DNA of 64,000 nt from Achromobacter sp. MFA1 R4. Lineage in GTDB: Bacteria > Pseudomonadota > Gammaproteobacteria > Burkholderiales > Burkholderiaceae_B. Shown here piece by piece: positions 24,822 through 33,238 of this stretch. The notes beneath the pieces are model-generated. The model searched no databases and was not told the origin of the DNA. It saw only the letters and a program-made list of their open reading frames with translations. Where the stretch lies: assembly GCF_900156745.1 (NCBI RefSeq), contig NZ_LT707065.1:6026086-6090085 (forward strand). Direction: 5' to 3'. Made by a program: the position numbers and the translations under genes. Position 1 is the first letter of the stretch; each line of letters begins with the position of its first letter.

Positions 24822-26591
24822 ATGACGTACCAAGCCCCCGTGAAAGACATGCTGTTCGTGATGAACCACCTGGCCGGCCTGGCCCAGGTGGCCGCCCTGC
24901 CCGGCTTCGAGGAAGCCACGCCCGACACCGCGCAAGCCGTGCTGGAAGAATCCGCCCACTTCGCCGCCGAGGTGCTGGCGCCGCTGAACCACCCCGCGGA
25001 CCGCGAGCCCAGCGCCTGGCACGACGGCGCGGTCACCACCGCGCCCGGCTTCAAGCAGGCGTTTCGCCAGTACGCCGACGCCGGCTGGCAGGGCATGACC
25101 CACCCCGTGGAATACGGCGGCCAGGGACTGCCCGGCCTGATCGGGTCGCCCTGCTCCGAAATGCTGAACGCCGCGAACCTGTCGTTCGCCCTCTGCCCCC
25201 TGCTCACCAACGGCGCCATCGAGGCCCTGATGACGGCCGGCTCGCCCGAATTGCGCCAGCGCTTCATCGGCCCGATGATCTCCGGGCAATGGACCGGCAC
25301 CATGAACCTGACCGAGCCGCAGGCGGGTTCGGACCTCGCCATGATCCGCACCCGCGCCCAGCCGATGGGCGACGGCACCTACCGACTGTCGGGCACCAAG
25401 ATCTTCATCACCTACGGCGAACATGACCTCGCCGAGAACATCCTGCATCTGGTCCTGGCCCGGCTGCCCGACGCGCCGGAGGGCGTAAAGGGCATTTCGC
25501 TTTTCCTGGTGCCCAAGTTCCTGGTCAACGAAGACGGCACCCTGGGCGCGCGCAACGACGTCGCGTGCGTCTCCATCGAACACAAGCTGGGCATCAAGGC
25601 CAGCCCCACGGCCACGCTGCAGTTCGGCGACGCGGGCGGCGCGGTCGGCTATCTGGTCGGCCAGGAGAACCGCGGCCTGGACGCGATGTTCATCATGATG
25701 AACGCCGCCCGCTACGCCGTCGGCGTGCAGGGCATCGCCATCGCCGACCGCGCCTACCAGCATGCGCTGGCCTATGCCGCCGACCGCGTGCAGAGCCGTC
25801 CGGTGGACGGTTCCTCGCGAGAGGCCGTGCCCATCATCCAGCATCCGGACGTGCGCCGCATGCTGGGCACCATGCGCGCCCTGACCGAAGCCGGCCGCGC
25901 GCTGGCCTACGTCACCGCGGGCCACGCCGACCTGGCCCATGCCAGCCCGGACGCCGACGCGCGCAAGCGCCACCTCGCCATCCAGGAATTCCTGGTGCCC
26001 ATCGTCAAGGGCTGGTGCACCGAAATGTCGATCGACGTCGCCAGCCTGGGCGTGCAGGTCCATGGCGGCATGGGGTTCATCGAGGAGACCGGCGCCGCGC
26101 AGTATTACCGCGACGCCCGCATCCTCACCATCTACGAGGGCACGACCGCCATCCAGGCCAACGACCTCGTCGGCCGCAAGACCCTGCGCGACGGCGGCGC
26201 GGTCGCGCGCGCGCTGCTGGAGGCCGTGCGCCAGACCGAAGCCGACCTCGCCGCCCGCAGCGAGCCCGCCGCCCAACGCATGGTCAAGCCGCTGCGCGAG
26301 GCGCGCGAAGCGCTGGCCAGCGCCGTCGAATTCATCCTGGCCAATGCAGCCGGCAATCCCAACGCGGTGTTCGGCGCCGCCGTGCCCTACCTGCTGCTGG
26401 CGGGCACCACCTTCGCCGGCTGGCAGATGGCCCGCGCCCTGCTCGTCAGCCTGGACCTGCGGGCCGAAGACCCGGCCTTCCATGACGCCAAGATCGCCAC
26501 CGCGCAGTGCTACGCCCTGCACAAGCTGACCCAGGCGCCCGGCATGGCGGCGGTCGTGCTGGGCACGGCGGAATACGACATCCAGCCGTAG
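24822..26591 (+). CDS. Acyl-CoA dehydrogenase, DmdC-like large type
   Basis: 589 residues, longer than the 380-residue beta-oxidation enzymes. The DmdC-type N-terminus (YQAPVKDMLFVMNHLAGL) and a C-terminal extension domain are present. The FAD/substrate motif is MNLTEPQAGSDLA, and the likely catalytic Glu lies in ILTIYEGTTAIQANDLVGRK. It oxidises an acyl-CoA to the 2-enoyl-CoA and passes electrons to ETF. It forms an operon with the upstream acyl-CoA ligase. The substrate may be methylmercaptopropionyl-CoA or another short acyl-CoA. Confidence 0.9.
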   Translation: MTYQAPVKDMLFVMNHLAGLAQVAALPGFEEATPDTAQAVLEESAHFAAEVLAPLNHPADREPSAWHDGAVTTAPGFKQAFRQYADAGWQGMTHPVEYGGQGLPGLIGSPCSEMLNAANLSFALCPLLTNGAIEALMTAGSPELRQRFIGPMISGQWTGTMNLTEPQAGSDLAMIRTRAQPMGDGTYRLSGTKIFITYGEHDLAENILHLVLARLPDAPEGVKGISLFLVPKFLVNEDGTLGARNDVACVSIEHKLGIKASPTATLQFGDAGGAVGYLVGQENRGLDAMFIMMNAARYAVGVQGIAIADRAYQHALAYAADRVQSRPVDGSSREAVPIIQHPDVRRMLGTMRALTEAGRALAYVTAGHADLAHASPDADARKRHLAIQEFLVPIVKGWCTEMSIDVASLGVQVHGGMGFIEETGAAQYYRDARILTIYEGTTAIQANDLVGRKTLRDGGAVARALLEAVRQTEADLAARSEPAAQRMVKPLREAREALASAVEFILANAAGNPNAVFGAAVPYLLLAGTTFAGWQMARALLVSLDLRAEDPAFHDAKIATAQCYALHKLTQAPGMAAVVLGTAEYDIQP

Positions 26592-26625
26592 CGCGGCGCG
26601 TGGGGCCCGGCCCGCGAGCCGGGTT

Positions 26626-27522
26626 TCAGCGCTGCCCGCCGGTGCCGGACGCCTCGGCGTGGATCCAGGCCAGAAAGGCCTCCACCGACGGGCGCTTGGC
26701 ATGCCGGGCCGGGTACACGACGAAGTGCGCCTTCACCAGAATGGCCTTGGCCATGCCGAATACCGGCTGCAGGCTGCCCTGGTCAAGATGCATTCCCGCG
26801 ATGGTGGCGCTTTCCAGCGCCACGCCCAGCCCCTGGGCCGCGGCATCCAGCGACATTTGCGCCCGGTCGAACCGGATCGTGAAGTGGTCCGGCGCCCGCC
26901 GGTCCGAATAACGCCCGAACCAGTCGGACCACTGGATGACGCTGACGTTGCTCTGGATCAGGGGCACGTCCAGCAACTGGTCGATGCGTTTGATGCCGTG
27001 CTCGCGGATGAACGCCGCACTCGCGAGCGGCAGGATGCGCTCTTCAAACAACGGCTCCACCACCACATCGTCCCAATGCGGCACCCCGTAGCGGATGTCG
27101 ATGTCAGACTGGCCCAGCGCGAAATCGCTGTGCGAATGCGCCGCCGACAAATTCAGCGCCACGTGCGGATGCGCCTCGGCAAACCGTCGGAGCCTGGGCA
27201 TCAGCCACAGGCTGGCGATGCTGGGCGCCGAATGCACATACAGGCTGTTGCTGACGCCCTGGCGCAGATCTTCGGTCGCCGAAGAAATGGCCGCCAGCGC
27301 CCCGCCGATGCGCGCCAGGTACTGTTCGCCCGCGCTGCTCAGGCGCACGCCGTGCGCGCTGCGTTCGAACAGGCGCACGCCCAGGTCGGCTTCCAGCCGG
27401 GAAATCTGATGGCTGACGGCTGACGCGGTCAGGTGCAGCTCCGTGGCGGCGATGGCAAAACTGCGCCTGCGCGCCACAGCTTCGAACGCCAGCAGATTGA
27501 CGATGGGCGGCAGAGCAGGCAT
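26626..27522 (-). CDS. LysR-family transcriptional regulator (GcvA-like)
   Basis: 298 residues from the ATG at 27522. The N-terminal winged helix contains FAIAATELHLTASAVSHQISRLEADLGVRLFER, followed by the periplasmic-binding-protein-like effector domain. It is divergent from the SDR-TRAP-transketolase cluster and is probably its regulator. The intergenic AGATGA-N7-TCATCT repeat is the candidate binding site. Confidence 0.88.
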   Translation of the reverse strand: MPALPPIVNLLAFEAVARRRSFAIAATELHLTASAVSHQISRLEADLGVRLFERSAHGVRLSSAGEQYLARIGGALAAISSATEDLRQGVSNSLYVHSAPSIASLWLMPRLRRFAEAHPHVALNLSAAHSHSDFALGQSDIDIRYGVPHWDDVVVEPLFEERILPLASAAFIREHGIKRIDQLLDVPLIQSNVSVIQWSDWFGRYSDRRAPDHFTIRFDRAQMSLDAAAQGLGVALESATIAGMHLDQGSLQPVFGMAKAILVKAHFVVYPARHAKRPSVEAFLAWIHAEASGTGGQR

Positions 27523-27541
27523 GGGGGTAGACCCTGACTTC

Positions 27542-27560
27542 AGATGAAGATTCGTCATCT
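27542..27560. promoter_or_regulatory. LysR-type inverted repeat (AGATGA-N7-TCATCT)
   Basis: A perfect 6-bp inverted repeat 19 nt upstream of the LysR start codon, in the region shared with the divergent SDR gene. Position and size suit an autoregulatory LysR box. Confidence 0.45.
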
Positions 27561-27646
27561 TAGACTGATGACACATCGTTTGTCTTAATGCTAGGCCGCG
27601 TCCAGAATTGTCCTCGCTGACCCATACAACGACAGGAGGACGACAA

Positions 27647-28396
27647 ATGCTGCTCAAGGACAAGGTCGCCGTGATTTCAGGCGGCGCAGGGATCAACGGA
27701 CTGGGATTCGCCACCGCGCGCCACATGGCCGCGCACGGCGCCCGCGTCGTGATCCTGGACCTGGAACGCGCGGAGCCGGCGGCCGCGGCCGCCAGGCTGG
27801 GCGACGGCCATCTGGGCCTGGTCGCGGACGTGACCGACAAGGCCGCGTGCCTCGCGGCCGTCGAACAGGCCCTCAAGACTTACGGCAAGATCGACATCCT
27901 GGTGAATAACGCCGGGATCACGCAACCGGTCAAGACACTGGAAATCACGGGCGCGGACTATGACCGCATCCTGGACGTCAGCCTGCGCGGCACGCTCTAC
28001 CTGTCGCAGGCGGTGCTGCCCGCCATGCAGGCGCAACGTTCCGGGTCCATCGTCTGCATTTCTTCGGTGTCCGCGCAGCGCGGCGGCGGCATTTTCGGCG
28101 GGCCGCACTATTCGGCCGCCAAGGCGGGCGTGCTGGGCCTGGCGCGCGCCATGGCGCGCGAGTTCGGCGGGGACGGCATCCGGGTCAACTGCATCACGCC
28201 CGGCCTGATCGAAACCGACATCACGCAGGGCAAGCTGTCGGCCGAGCGCAAGGCCGACATCGAGGCCACCATCCCGTTGGCGCGGCTGGGCAAGGCCGAC
28301 GACGTCGCGGGCGCATGCGTGTTCCTGTCCAGCGACCTGTCGGCGTACTGCACGGGCATCACGCTCGACGTCAACGGCGGCATGCTGATTCACTGA
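27647..28396 (+). CDS. Short-chain dehydrogenase/reductase (FabG-like)
   Basis: 249 residues. The NAD(P) motif is GGAGINGLGFA, with LVNNAGITQP, catalytic Ser in ICISSVSAQRGG and YSAAKAG (Tyr/Lys). The C-terminal DVNGGMLIH end is typical. CAGGAGGA lies 6 nt before the ATG. As first gene of the TRAP-transketolase cluster it probably oxidises a hydroxyl on an imported sugar acid or polyol. The substrate is inferred only from neighbours. Confidence 0.88.
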   Translation: MLLKDKVAVISGGAGINGLGFATARHMAAHGARVVILDLERAEPAAAAARLGDGHLGLVADVTDKAACLAAVEQALKTYGKIDILVNNAGITQPVKTLEITGADYDRILDVSLRGTLYLSQAVLPAMQAQRSGSIVCISSVSAQRGGGIFGGPHYSAAKAGVLGLARAMAREFGGDGIRVNCITPGLIETDITQGKLSAERKADIEATIPLARLGKADDVAGACVFLSSDLSAYCTGITLDVNGGMLIH

Positions 28397-28456
28397 TTCA
28401 CCGAGTCCCCGATTTACCGATCGCAGCACCCATAAAAAAATCCAAGGAGACAAATC

Positions 28457-29446
28457 ATGAAAAGCAAGACATTGCTTCGCGCGGGCCTGGCACTCGCCGC
28501 CGCCGCCCTGCTGCCCGTCGTGGCGCAGGCGCAGAACATCAAGCTGACCCTGGGGCACGGCGCGGCGGTGGGCAATCCCCGCCACGAAGCGTCGGTGAAA
28601 TTCGCCGAGGTGCTCAAGGCCAAGACCGGCGGGCGCATCGAGGTCCAGGTCGCGCCGTCCGCCCAGCTCGGCGACGACGCCGCGATGGTGACCGCGCTGC
28701 GCACTGGCGCCCTGGACCTGAGCGCCAACTCGCAGGGCGCCGTCGCGGCCGCGGTGCCGGAGTACGCCGCGTTCGGCATGCCCTTCCTGTTCCGGGATGC
28801 CGGCGCGGCCTTCAAGCTGCTGGACGGCCCGCTGGGCAAGGAGCTGGCCGAAAAATCGGCCGCCAAGAACCTGATCCTGCTGGGAACCTGGGACAACGGC
28901 ATCCGCCAGATGACCAACAGCAAGCACCCCATCAACAAGGTCGAGGACATGAAAGGCCTGAAGATGCGCGTGCCGCCCGACGCCACCCTGGTCGACATCA
29001 TGAACGCCCTTGGCGCCCAGGCGCAGCAGATCAAGTTCGCCGAGCTCTACGTGGCGTTGCAGCAAGGCGTGGTGGACGGCCAGGAAAACCCGCTCATGAA
29101 CTTCGAGGCGAGCAAGCTCTACGAAGTGCAGAAGCACCTGGCGATGACCAATCACCAGTTCCAGATGACGCCGTTCCTGATGAGCAAGCGCACCTGGGAC
29201 CGCCTGAGCGAAGCCGACCGCAAGGCCGTGCAGGAGGCGGCGGACGAAGCGTCGGCGCTCCAGCGCAAGCTGAGCAAGGACGCGGACGACAGGCTGCTGG
29301 CCGAGCTGAAGGCCAAGGGTGTGCAGGTCACGACGCCCGATACCGCGACGTTCGCAAAAGCGACCGCGTCCGTGGACGAGAAATGGCTGGCCGGCCCCAT
29401 CGGTCCCTACGTCAAAAAGGTTTTGGCCGCGGCGCGCGCCAACTGA
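28457..29446 (+). CDS. TRAP transporter substrate-binding protein (DctP family)
   Basis: 329 residues with a Sec signal peptide ending near AQA-QNI (residue 26), so periplasmic. Family features include KLTLGHGAAVGNPRHEASVKFAEVL and LKGLKMRVP-type MKGLKMRVPPDATLVDIMNALGA, then QGVVDGQENP, a DctP hallmark. It delivers an organic anion to the DctQM permease encoded just downstream. A 38-bp palindrome separates it from dctQ, probably keeping binding protein in excess. Confidence 0.92.
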   Translation: MKSKTLLRAGLALAAAALLPVVAQAQNIKLTLGHGAAVGNPRHEASVKFAEVLKAKTGGRIEVQVAPSAQLGDDAAMVTALRTGALDLSANSQGAVAAAVPEYAAFGMPFLFRDAGAAFKLLDGPLGKELAEKSAAKNLILLGTWDNGIRQMTNSKHPINKVEDMKGLKMRVPPDATLVDIMNALGAQAQQIKFAELYVALQQGVVDGQENPLMNFEASKLYEVQKHLAMTNHQFQMTPFLMSKRTWDRLSEADRKAVQEAADEASALQRKLSKDADDRLLAELKAKGVQVTTPDTATFAKATASVDEKWLAGPIGPYVKKVLAAARAN

Positions 29447-29455
29447 CATGTCCCG

Positions 29456-29493
29456 GGTCCGCCCCTGACCGCCGCGGCGGTCAGGGGCGGACC
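29456..29493. repeat. 38-bp perfect palindrome between TRAP dctP and dctQ
   Basis: The 38 bases are identical to their own reverse complement (19-bp arms, no spacer). The left arm starts GGTCCGCCCCTGACC. No T-run follows. It starts 10 nt after the dctP stop and ends 21 nt before the dctQ ATG. It most likely forms an intercistronic RNA hairpin that protects dctP mRNA or limits read-through. Confidence 0.9.
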
Positions 29494-29514
29494 GTGCACA
29501 AGGCAGGAGACAAC

Positions 29515-30045
29515 ATGCATACCGATCGACACGGACGGGTCGGCAGGATCATCGACGGCCTATGCCGCGTGGTGCTCTGGCTGTCCACCACGGTGATCTT
29601 CGTGATCCTCGTCGTCAACACCGGCCTGCGCTACGCAACCGGTTCAAGCCTGAAATGGGCCAACGAAATACCCGAGCTGCTCTTTCCGTGGCTCGTCATG
29701 TCGGGCGTGGTGCTCGCGGCGCTGCATCACGCGCACATCGCCACCACGTTCATGATGGACGCCGTGCCGGCCCCCGTCCGCCGCCTGGTGGCCACCGGGG
29801 TCTGGAGCGTGGTGGCCGCGCTGTACGCCACCTTGTCCTGGGCGACCTTCAACATGCTGGAAATCGTCCACGACGAAAAGTCCCCCATCCTGCAGATGCC
29901 CGGCTCGCTGACCTATGCCTGCGTGATGGGCGCAATGATGTTGCTCGCCGTGCTGGCGCTGCAGTCGGCGTGGCACAGCTGGCATTGTCTCGAAACCGCG
30001 GCCCAGTCAGAGGGCGAGCCGCCGGCGCGCGCCGCGCACTGGTGA
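29515..30045 (+). CDS. TRAP transporter small membrane subunit (DctQ family)
   Basis: 176 residues with four hydrophobic helices. The DctQ signature region is TGSSLKWANEIPELLFPWLVMSG, and HHAHIATTFMMD follows. GGCAGGAGA precedes the ATG at 29515. A longer in-frame reading would enter dctP and the palindrome and is rejected. Pairs with the large subunit 15 bp downstream. Confidence 0.9.
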   Translation: MHTDRHGRVGRIIDGLCRVVLWLSTTVIFVILVVNTGLRYATGSSLKWANEIPELLFPWLVMSGVVLAALHHAHIATTFMMDAVPAPVRRLVATGVWSVVAALYATLSWATFNMLEIVHDEKSPILQMPGSLTYACVMGAMMLLAVLALQSAWHSWHCLETAAQSEGEPPARAAHW

Positions 30046-30060
30046 GGACGGAGGATAGCC

Positions 30061-31320
30061 ATGAGTGCAGTGATACTTATCGTCTTCATGGGCGCCGCGG
30101 TCGCGGCCATGCCCATTGCCCACGCGCTGCTCGTCGCCGCCATGGCGGCAGTGGCCAGCACGGACCGCGTGCCGCTGGATGTGGTGGTCCAGCAGATGGT
30201 CGCGCAGGTGCAGAGCTTTCCCCTGATCGCCATTCCGTTCTTCATGCTGACCGGCTCGCTCATGATGGGCGGCAAGCTTGGCGAGGCGCTGGTGGGCGTG
30301 CTGTCGGCGATGATCGGCCGTTATCACGGCGGACCCGCGCAGGTCGGCGTGCTGTCGTCCACGCTGTTCGGCGGGGTGTCGGGCTCGGCGGTGGCCGACG
30401 CCTCGGCCATCGGTTCGCTGATGATCCCGTGGCACAAGCGGCTGGGCTACCCGGCCGCGTTTTCGGCGGCCACGTTGTCCGCCGCCGCCACGATCGACAT
30501 CCTGATTCCGCCGTCGATTCCCTTGATCCTGTTTGCCCTGACGGCCAACGCCTCCATCGCGTCGCTCTTCGTCGCGGGCGTACTGCCGGGCCTGCTGCTG
30601 TGCGGCGGATTCATGGCGGCTTGCTGGTGGGTGGGGCGGCGGCGCAACTTCCCGCGCGACACGGCGCCCTTCGATGGCGCGGCGTTTCGGCGCCATCTGT
30701 TCTTCGCGATGCCTGCCGTGATCCTGCCGCTGCTGATCATCGTCTTCCTGCGCTTTGGCATCGCCACGCCGACCGAGGTCGCGGTCCTGTCCACGCTGTA
30801 TGCCGGCCTGGTTTCCGCGGTGATCTATCGCGACCTGAGCTGGCAGCGGCTCAACGCCGCCGTCGTCCATGCCGGGCTGGCGACCGGCGTGGTGCTGCTG
30901 GTGATCATGGCGTCGTCGGCCATCGGCTGGCTGCTGACCTTCGACCAGACGCCGCAGGGAATTGCGCATTGGGTGCAGGAGAACGTGCATGCCAAATGGC
31001 TCGTCATCCTGTTGATGAACCTGATGATGCTGTTCCTCGGCATGTTCATCGACCTGCCCGCCGCCGTGCTGCTGCTGGCGCCGGTCTTCGTCCCGCTGGC
31101 CCAAAGCATCGGCATGGACATGACCCAGCTCGGCGTGATGATGGTCGTGAACCTGGCGATCGGCCTGTACACGCCACCGGTGGGCACGACGCTATTCATC
31201 ACCAGCGCGCTGGCCAAGGTGAAGGTGGGCCAGACCGTGCGCGAACTGGTGCCCTTCTATCTGGTCGCGTTTGCCGTGCTGGGGCTGGTTTCCTACGTGC
31301 CGGCCAGCATCCTGCAATGA
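30061..31320 (+). CDS. TRAP transporter large permease subunit (DctM family)
   Basis: 419 residues, about 12 helices. IPFFMLTGSLMMGGKLGEAL, GGVSGSAVADASAIGSLMIP and DILIPPSIPLILFA are the DctM core motifs. Na+-coupled import of an organic acid in the inner membrane. The TRAP genes sit between the SDR and split transketolase genes, pointing to uptake of their substrate. Confidence 0.93.
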   Translation: MSAVILIVFMGAAVAAMPIAHALLVAAMAAVASTDRVPLDVVVQQMVAQVQSFPLIAIPFFMLTGSLMMGGKLGEALVGVLSAMIGRYHGGPAQVGVLSSTLFGGVSGSAVADASAIGSLMIPWHKRLGYPAAFSAATLSAAATIDILIPPSIPLILFALTANASIASLFVAGVLPGLLLCGGFMAACWWVGRRRNFPRDTAPFDGAAFRRHLFFAMPAVILPLLIIVFLRFGIATPTEVAVLSTLYAGLVSAVIYRDLSWQRLNAAVVHAGLATGVVLLVIMASSAIGWLLTFDQTPQGIAHWVQENVHAKWLVILLMNLMMLFLGMFIDLPAAVLLLAPVFVPLAQSIGMDMTQLGVMMVVNLAIGLYTPPVGTTLFITSALAKVKVGQTVRELVPFYLVAFAVLGLVSYVPASILQ

Positions 31321-31348
31321 ACCACAACTGAACAAAAGGGAGCTTCGA

Positions 31349-32212
31349 ATGGAGCAGTCCACCGCTTTGAATGAACTGGCGACGGCCGCGTGGCGCATCC
31401 GCCGCTACGCGGTCCGCATGGGAGAAGTCCAAGGCCAGGGGTACATCGGGCAGGCGCTCGGATGGGCCGACGTCCTGGCCGTGGCCTATCGGCACGCCAT
31501 GAACCTGCAGCCCGCAGATCCGCAATGGGAAGGCCGCGACCGCTTTCTGCTGTCCCACGGCCACTACGCGATCGCCCACTACGCCGCGCTGATCGAGGCC
31601 GGCGTCATCCCGGAAAGCGAGCTCGACACCTACGGCAGCGACGACAGCCGCCTGCCCATGTCGGGCATGGCGGCCTACACGCCGGGCATGGAGATCTCGG
31701 GCGGCTCGCTGGGCCAGGGCCTGTCCATCGGGGTCGGCATCGCGCTGGGGCTCAAGCACAAGCGCAATCCGGCCTTCGTCTACAACTCCATGTCGGACGG
31801 CGAACTGGACGAAGGATCCACCTGGGAAGCCGCGATGGGCGCCGCGCACCATGAACTGGACAACCTCATCTGCCTGGTCGACATCAACAACCAGCAGGCG
31901 GACGGCCCTTCCGGCAAGGTGCTGGGATTCGAGCCGCTGGCCGACAAATGGGCGGCCTTCGGCTGGCACGTGCAGCGCGTGGACGGCAATGACATGGCCG
32001 CCGTGATCCAGGCATTCGATGCCGCGCGCACGCTGCCGGACCGCAAGCCGCGCGTCATCCTCTTCGATACGCGGATGGGCAAGGGCATCCCCTTTCTCGA
32101 ACAGCGCGAGAAAAACCACTTCATCCGCGTCGACCCGCCCGAATGGCAGCAGGCGCTGGACATCCTGGACCAGAACCGCCCCACCCCCACGACCGAAGGA
32201 GCCTGGTCATGA
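31349..32212 (+). CDS. Transketolase, N-terminal (TPP-binding) subunit
   Basis: 287 residues. The thiamine-diphosphate region SDGELDEGSTWEAAMGAA and LVDINNQQADGPSGKVL match the N-terminal half of transketolase. HGHYAIAHYAALI and GSLGQGLSIGVGIALG are also family-typical. AAGGGAGC precedes the ATG. Its stop overlaps the start of the C-terminal subunit (ATGA), so equimolar synthesis is likely. Such split transketolases usually serve dedicated sugar pathways rather than the central pentose phosphate route. Confidence 0.9.
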   Translation: MEQSTALNELATAAWRIRRYAVRMGEVQGQGYIGQALGWADVLAVAYRHAMNLQPADPQWEGRDRFLLSHGHYAIAHYAALIEAGVIPESELDTYGSDDSRLPMSGMAAYTPGMEISGGSLGQGLSIGVGIALGLKHKRNPAFVYNSMSDGELDEGSTWEAAMGAAHHELDNLICLVDINNQQADGPSGKVLGFEPLADKWAAFGWHVQRVDGNDMAAVIQAFDAARTLPDRKPRVILFDTRMGKGIPFLEQREKNHFIRVDPPEWQQALDILDQNRPTPTTEGAWS

Positions 32213-33219
32213 GCCGCGCCAGCACCCCGCAAAAACCCCGCCTCACCACGTCGGCCATGATCGCGTCGATCGCCTCGGAGGGACAGCGCGTCCGGGCCGC
32301 TCCCTTCGGCAAGGCCCTGGTCGACTACGCGCAGTCCCGGCCGGACGTCGTGGGACTGACCGCCGACCTGGCCAAGTACACCGACCTGCACCTGTTCGCG
32401 CAGGCCTATCCCGAACGCTTTTTCCAAATGGGCATGGCCGAGCAACTGCTCATGGGCGCGGCCGGCGGCATGGCCAAAGAGGGCCTCGTGCCGTTTGCCA
32501 CGACCTATGCCGTGTTCGGCACGCGCCGCGCGTACGACTTCATCCACCAGGTGATCGCCGAAGAGAACCTGAATGTGAAGATCTGCTGCGCGCTCCCGGG
32601 GCTGACCACCGGCTACGGGCCCAGCCACCAGGCCACCGAGGACCTGGCCATGATGCGCGGCATTCCGGGCCTGACCATCGTCGACCCCTGCGACGCGCTG
32701 GACATCGAACAGGCCGTTCCGCAGATCGCCGAACACCAGGGACCGGTGTACATGCGGCTGCTGCGCGGGCAGGTGCCGCTGGTGCTGGACGAGATCGAGG
32801 GCTACCGCTTCGAACTGGGCAAGGCGAAGATGCTGCGCGAAGGCGGCGACGTGCTGATCATTTCGAGCGGCATCATGACCATGCGCGCGCTGGAGGCCGC
32901 CGAGGACCTGGCGCGGGACAACATCGGCGTAGCGGTGATGCACAGCCCGACCATCAAGCCCCTGGACGAGGCCAGTCTGGTCGAGGCGGTGCGCTACAAG
33001 CACCGGCTGGTGGTCGTGGCCGAGAACCATTCGGTGATCGGCGGGTTGGGCGAGGCCGTGGCCAGCGCCCTGCTGCGGCACCGCGTGCAACCGGCCCGGT
33101 TCCAGCTGGCCGGGCTGCCGGACGCCTTCCTGGACGCGGGCGCCCTGCCCACGCTGCATGACCGCTACGGCATCAGCCGCGAAGCGCTGGCCGCCCGCAT
33201 CCGGCGCTGGCTGGATTGA
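32209..33219 (+). CDS. Transketolase, C-terminal (pyrimidine-binding) subunit
   Basis: 336 residues. The catalytic Glu region FFQMGMAEQLLMGAAGGMA and the DLAMMRGIPGLTIVDPCDALD and VVVAENHSVIGGLGEAVA stretches match the central and C-terminal domains of transketolase. It completes the enzyme with the preceding subunit and transfers a two-carbon unit between sugars. It ends the LysR-SDR-TRAP-transketolase cluster and converges with the MFS gene 19 bp away. Confidence 0.9.
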   Translation: MSRASTPQKPRLTTSAMIASIASEGQRVRAAPFGKALVDYAQSRPDVVGLTADLAKYTDLHLFAQAYPERFFQMGMAEQLLMGAAGGMAKEGLVPFATTYAVFGTRRAYDFIHQVIAEENLNVKICCALPGLTTGYGPSHQATEDLAMMRGIPGLTIVDPCDALDIEQAVPQIAEHQGPVYMRLLRGQVPLVLDEIEGYRFELGKAKMLREGGDVLIISSGIMTMRALEAAEDLARDNIGVAVMHSPTIKPLDEASLVEAVRYKHRLVVVAENHSVIGGLGEAVASALLRHRVQPARFQLAGLPDAFLDAGALPTLHDRYGISREALAARIRRWLD

Positions 33220-33238
33220 GCGCGGCGGGCGCAGCCGG

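Noticed and set aside
33220-33238. An intrinsic terminator between the transketolase and MFS genes
   Set aside because: The 19-bp gap is GC-rich, with no stable hairpin confined to it and no T-run.
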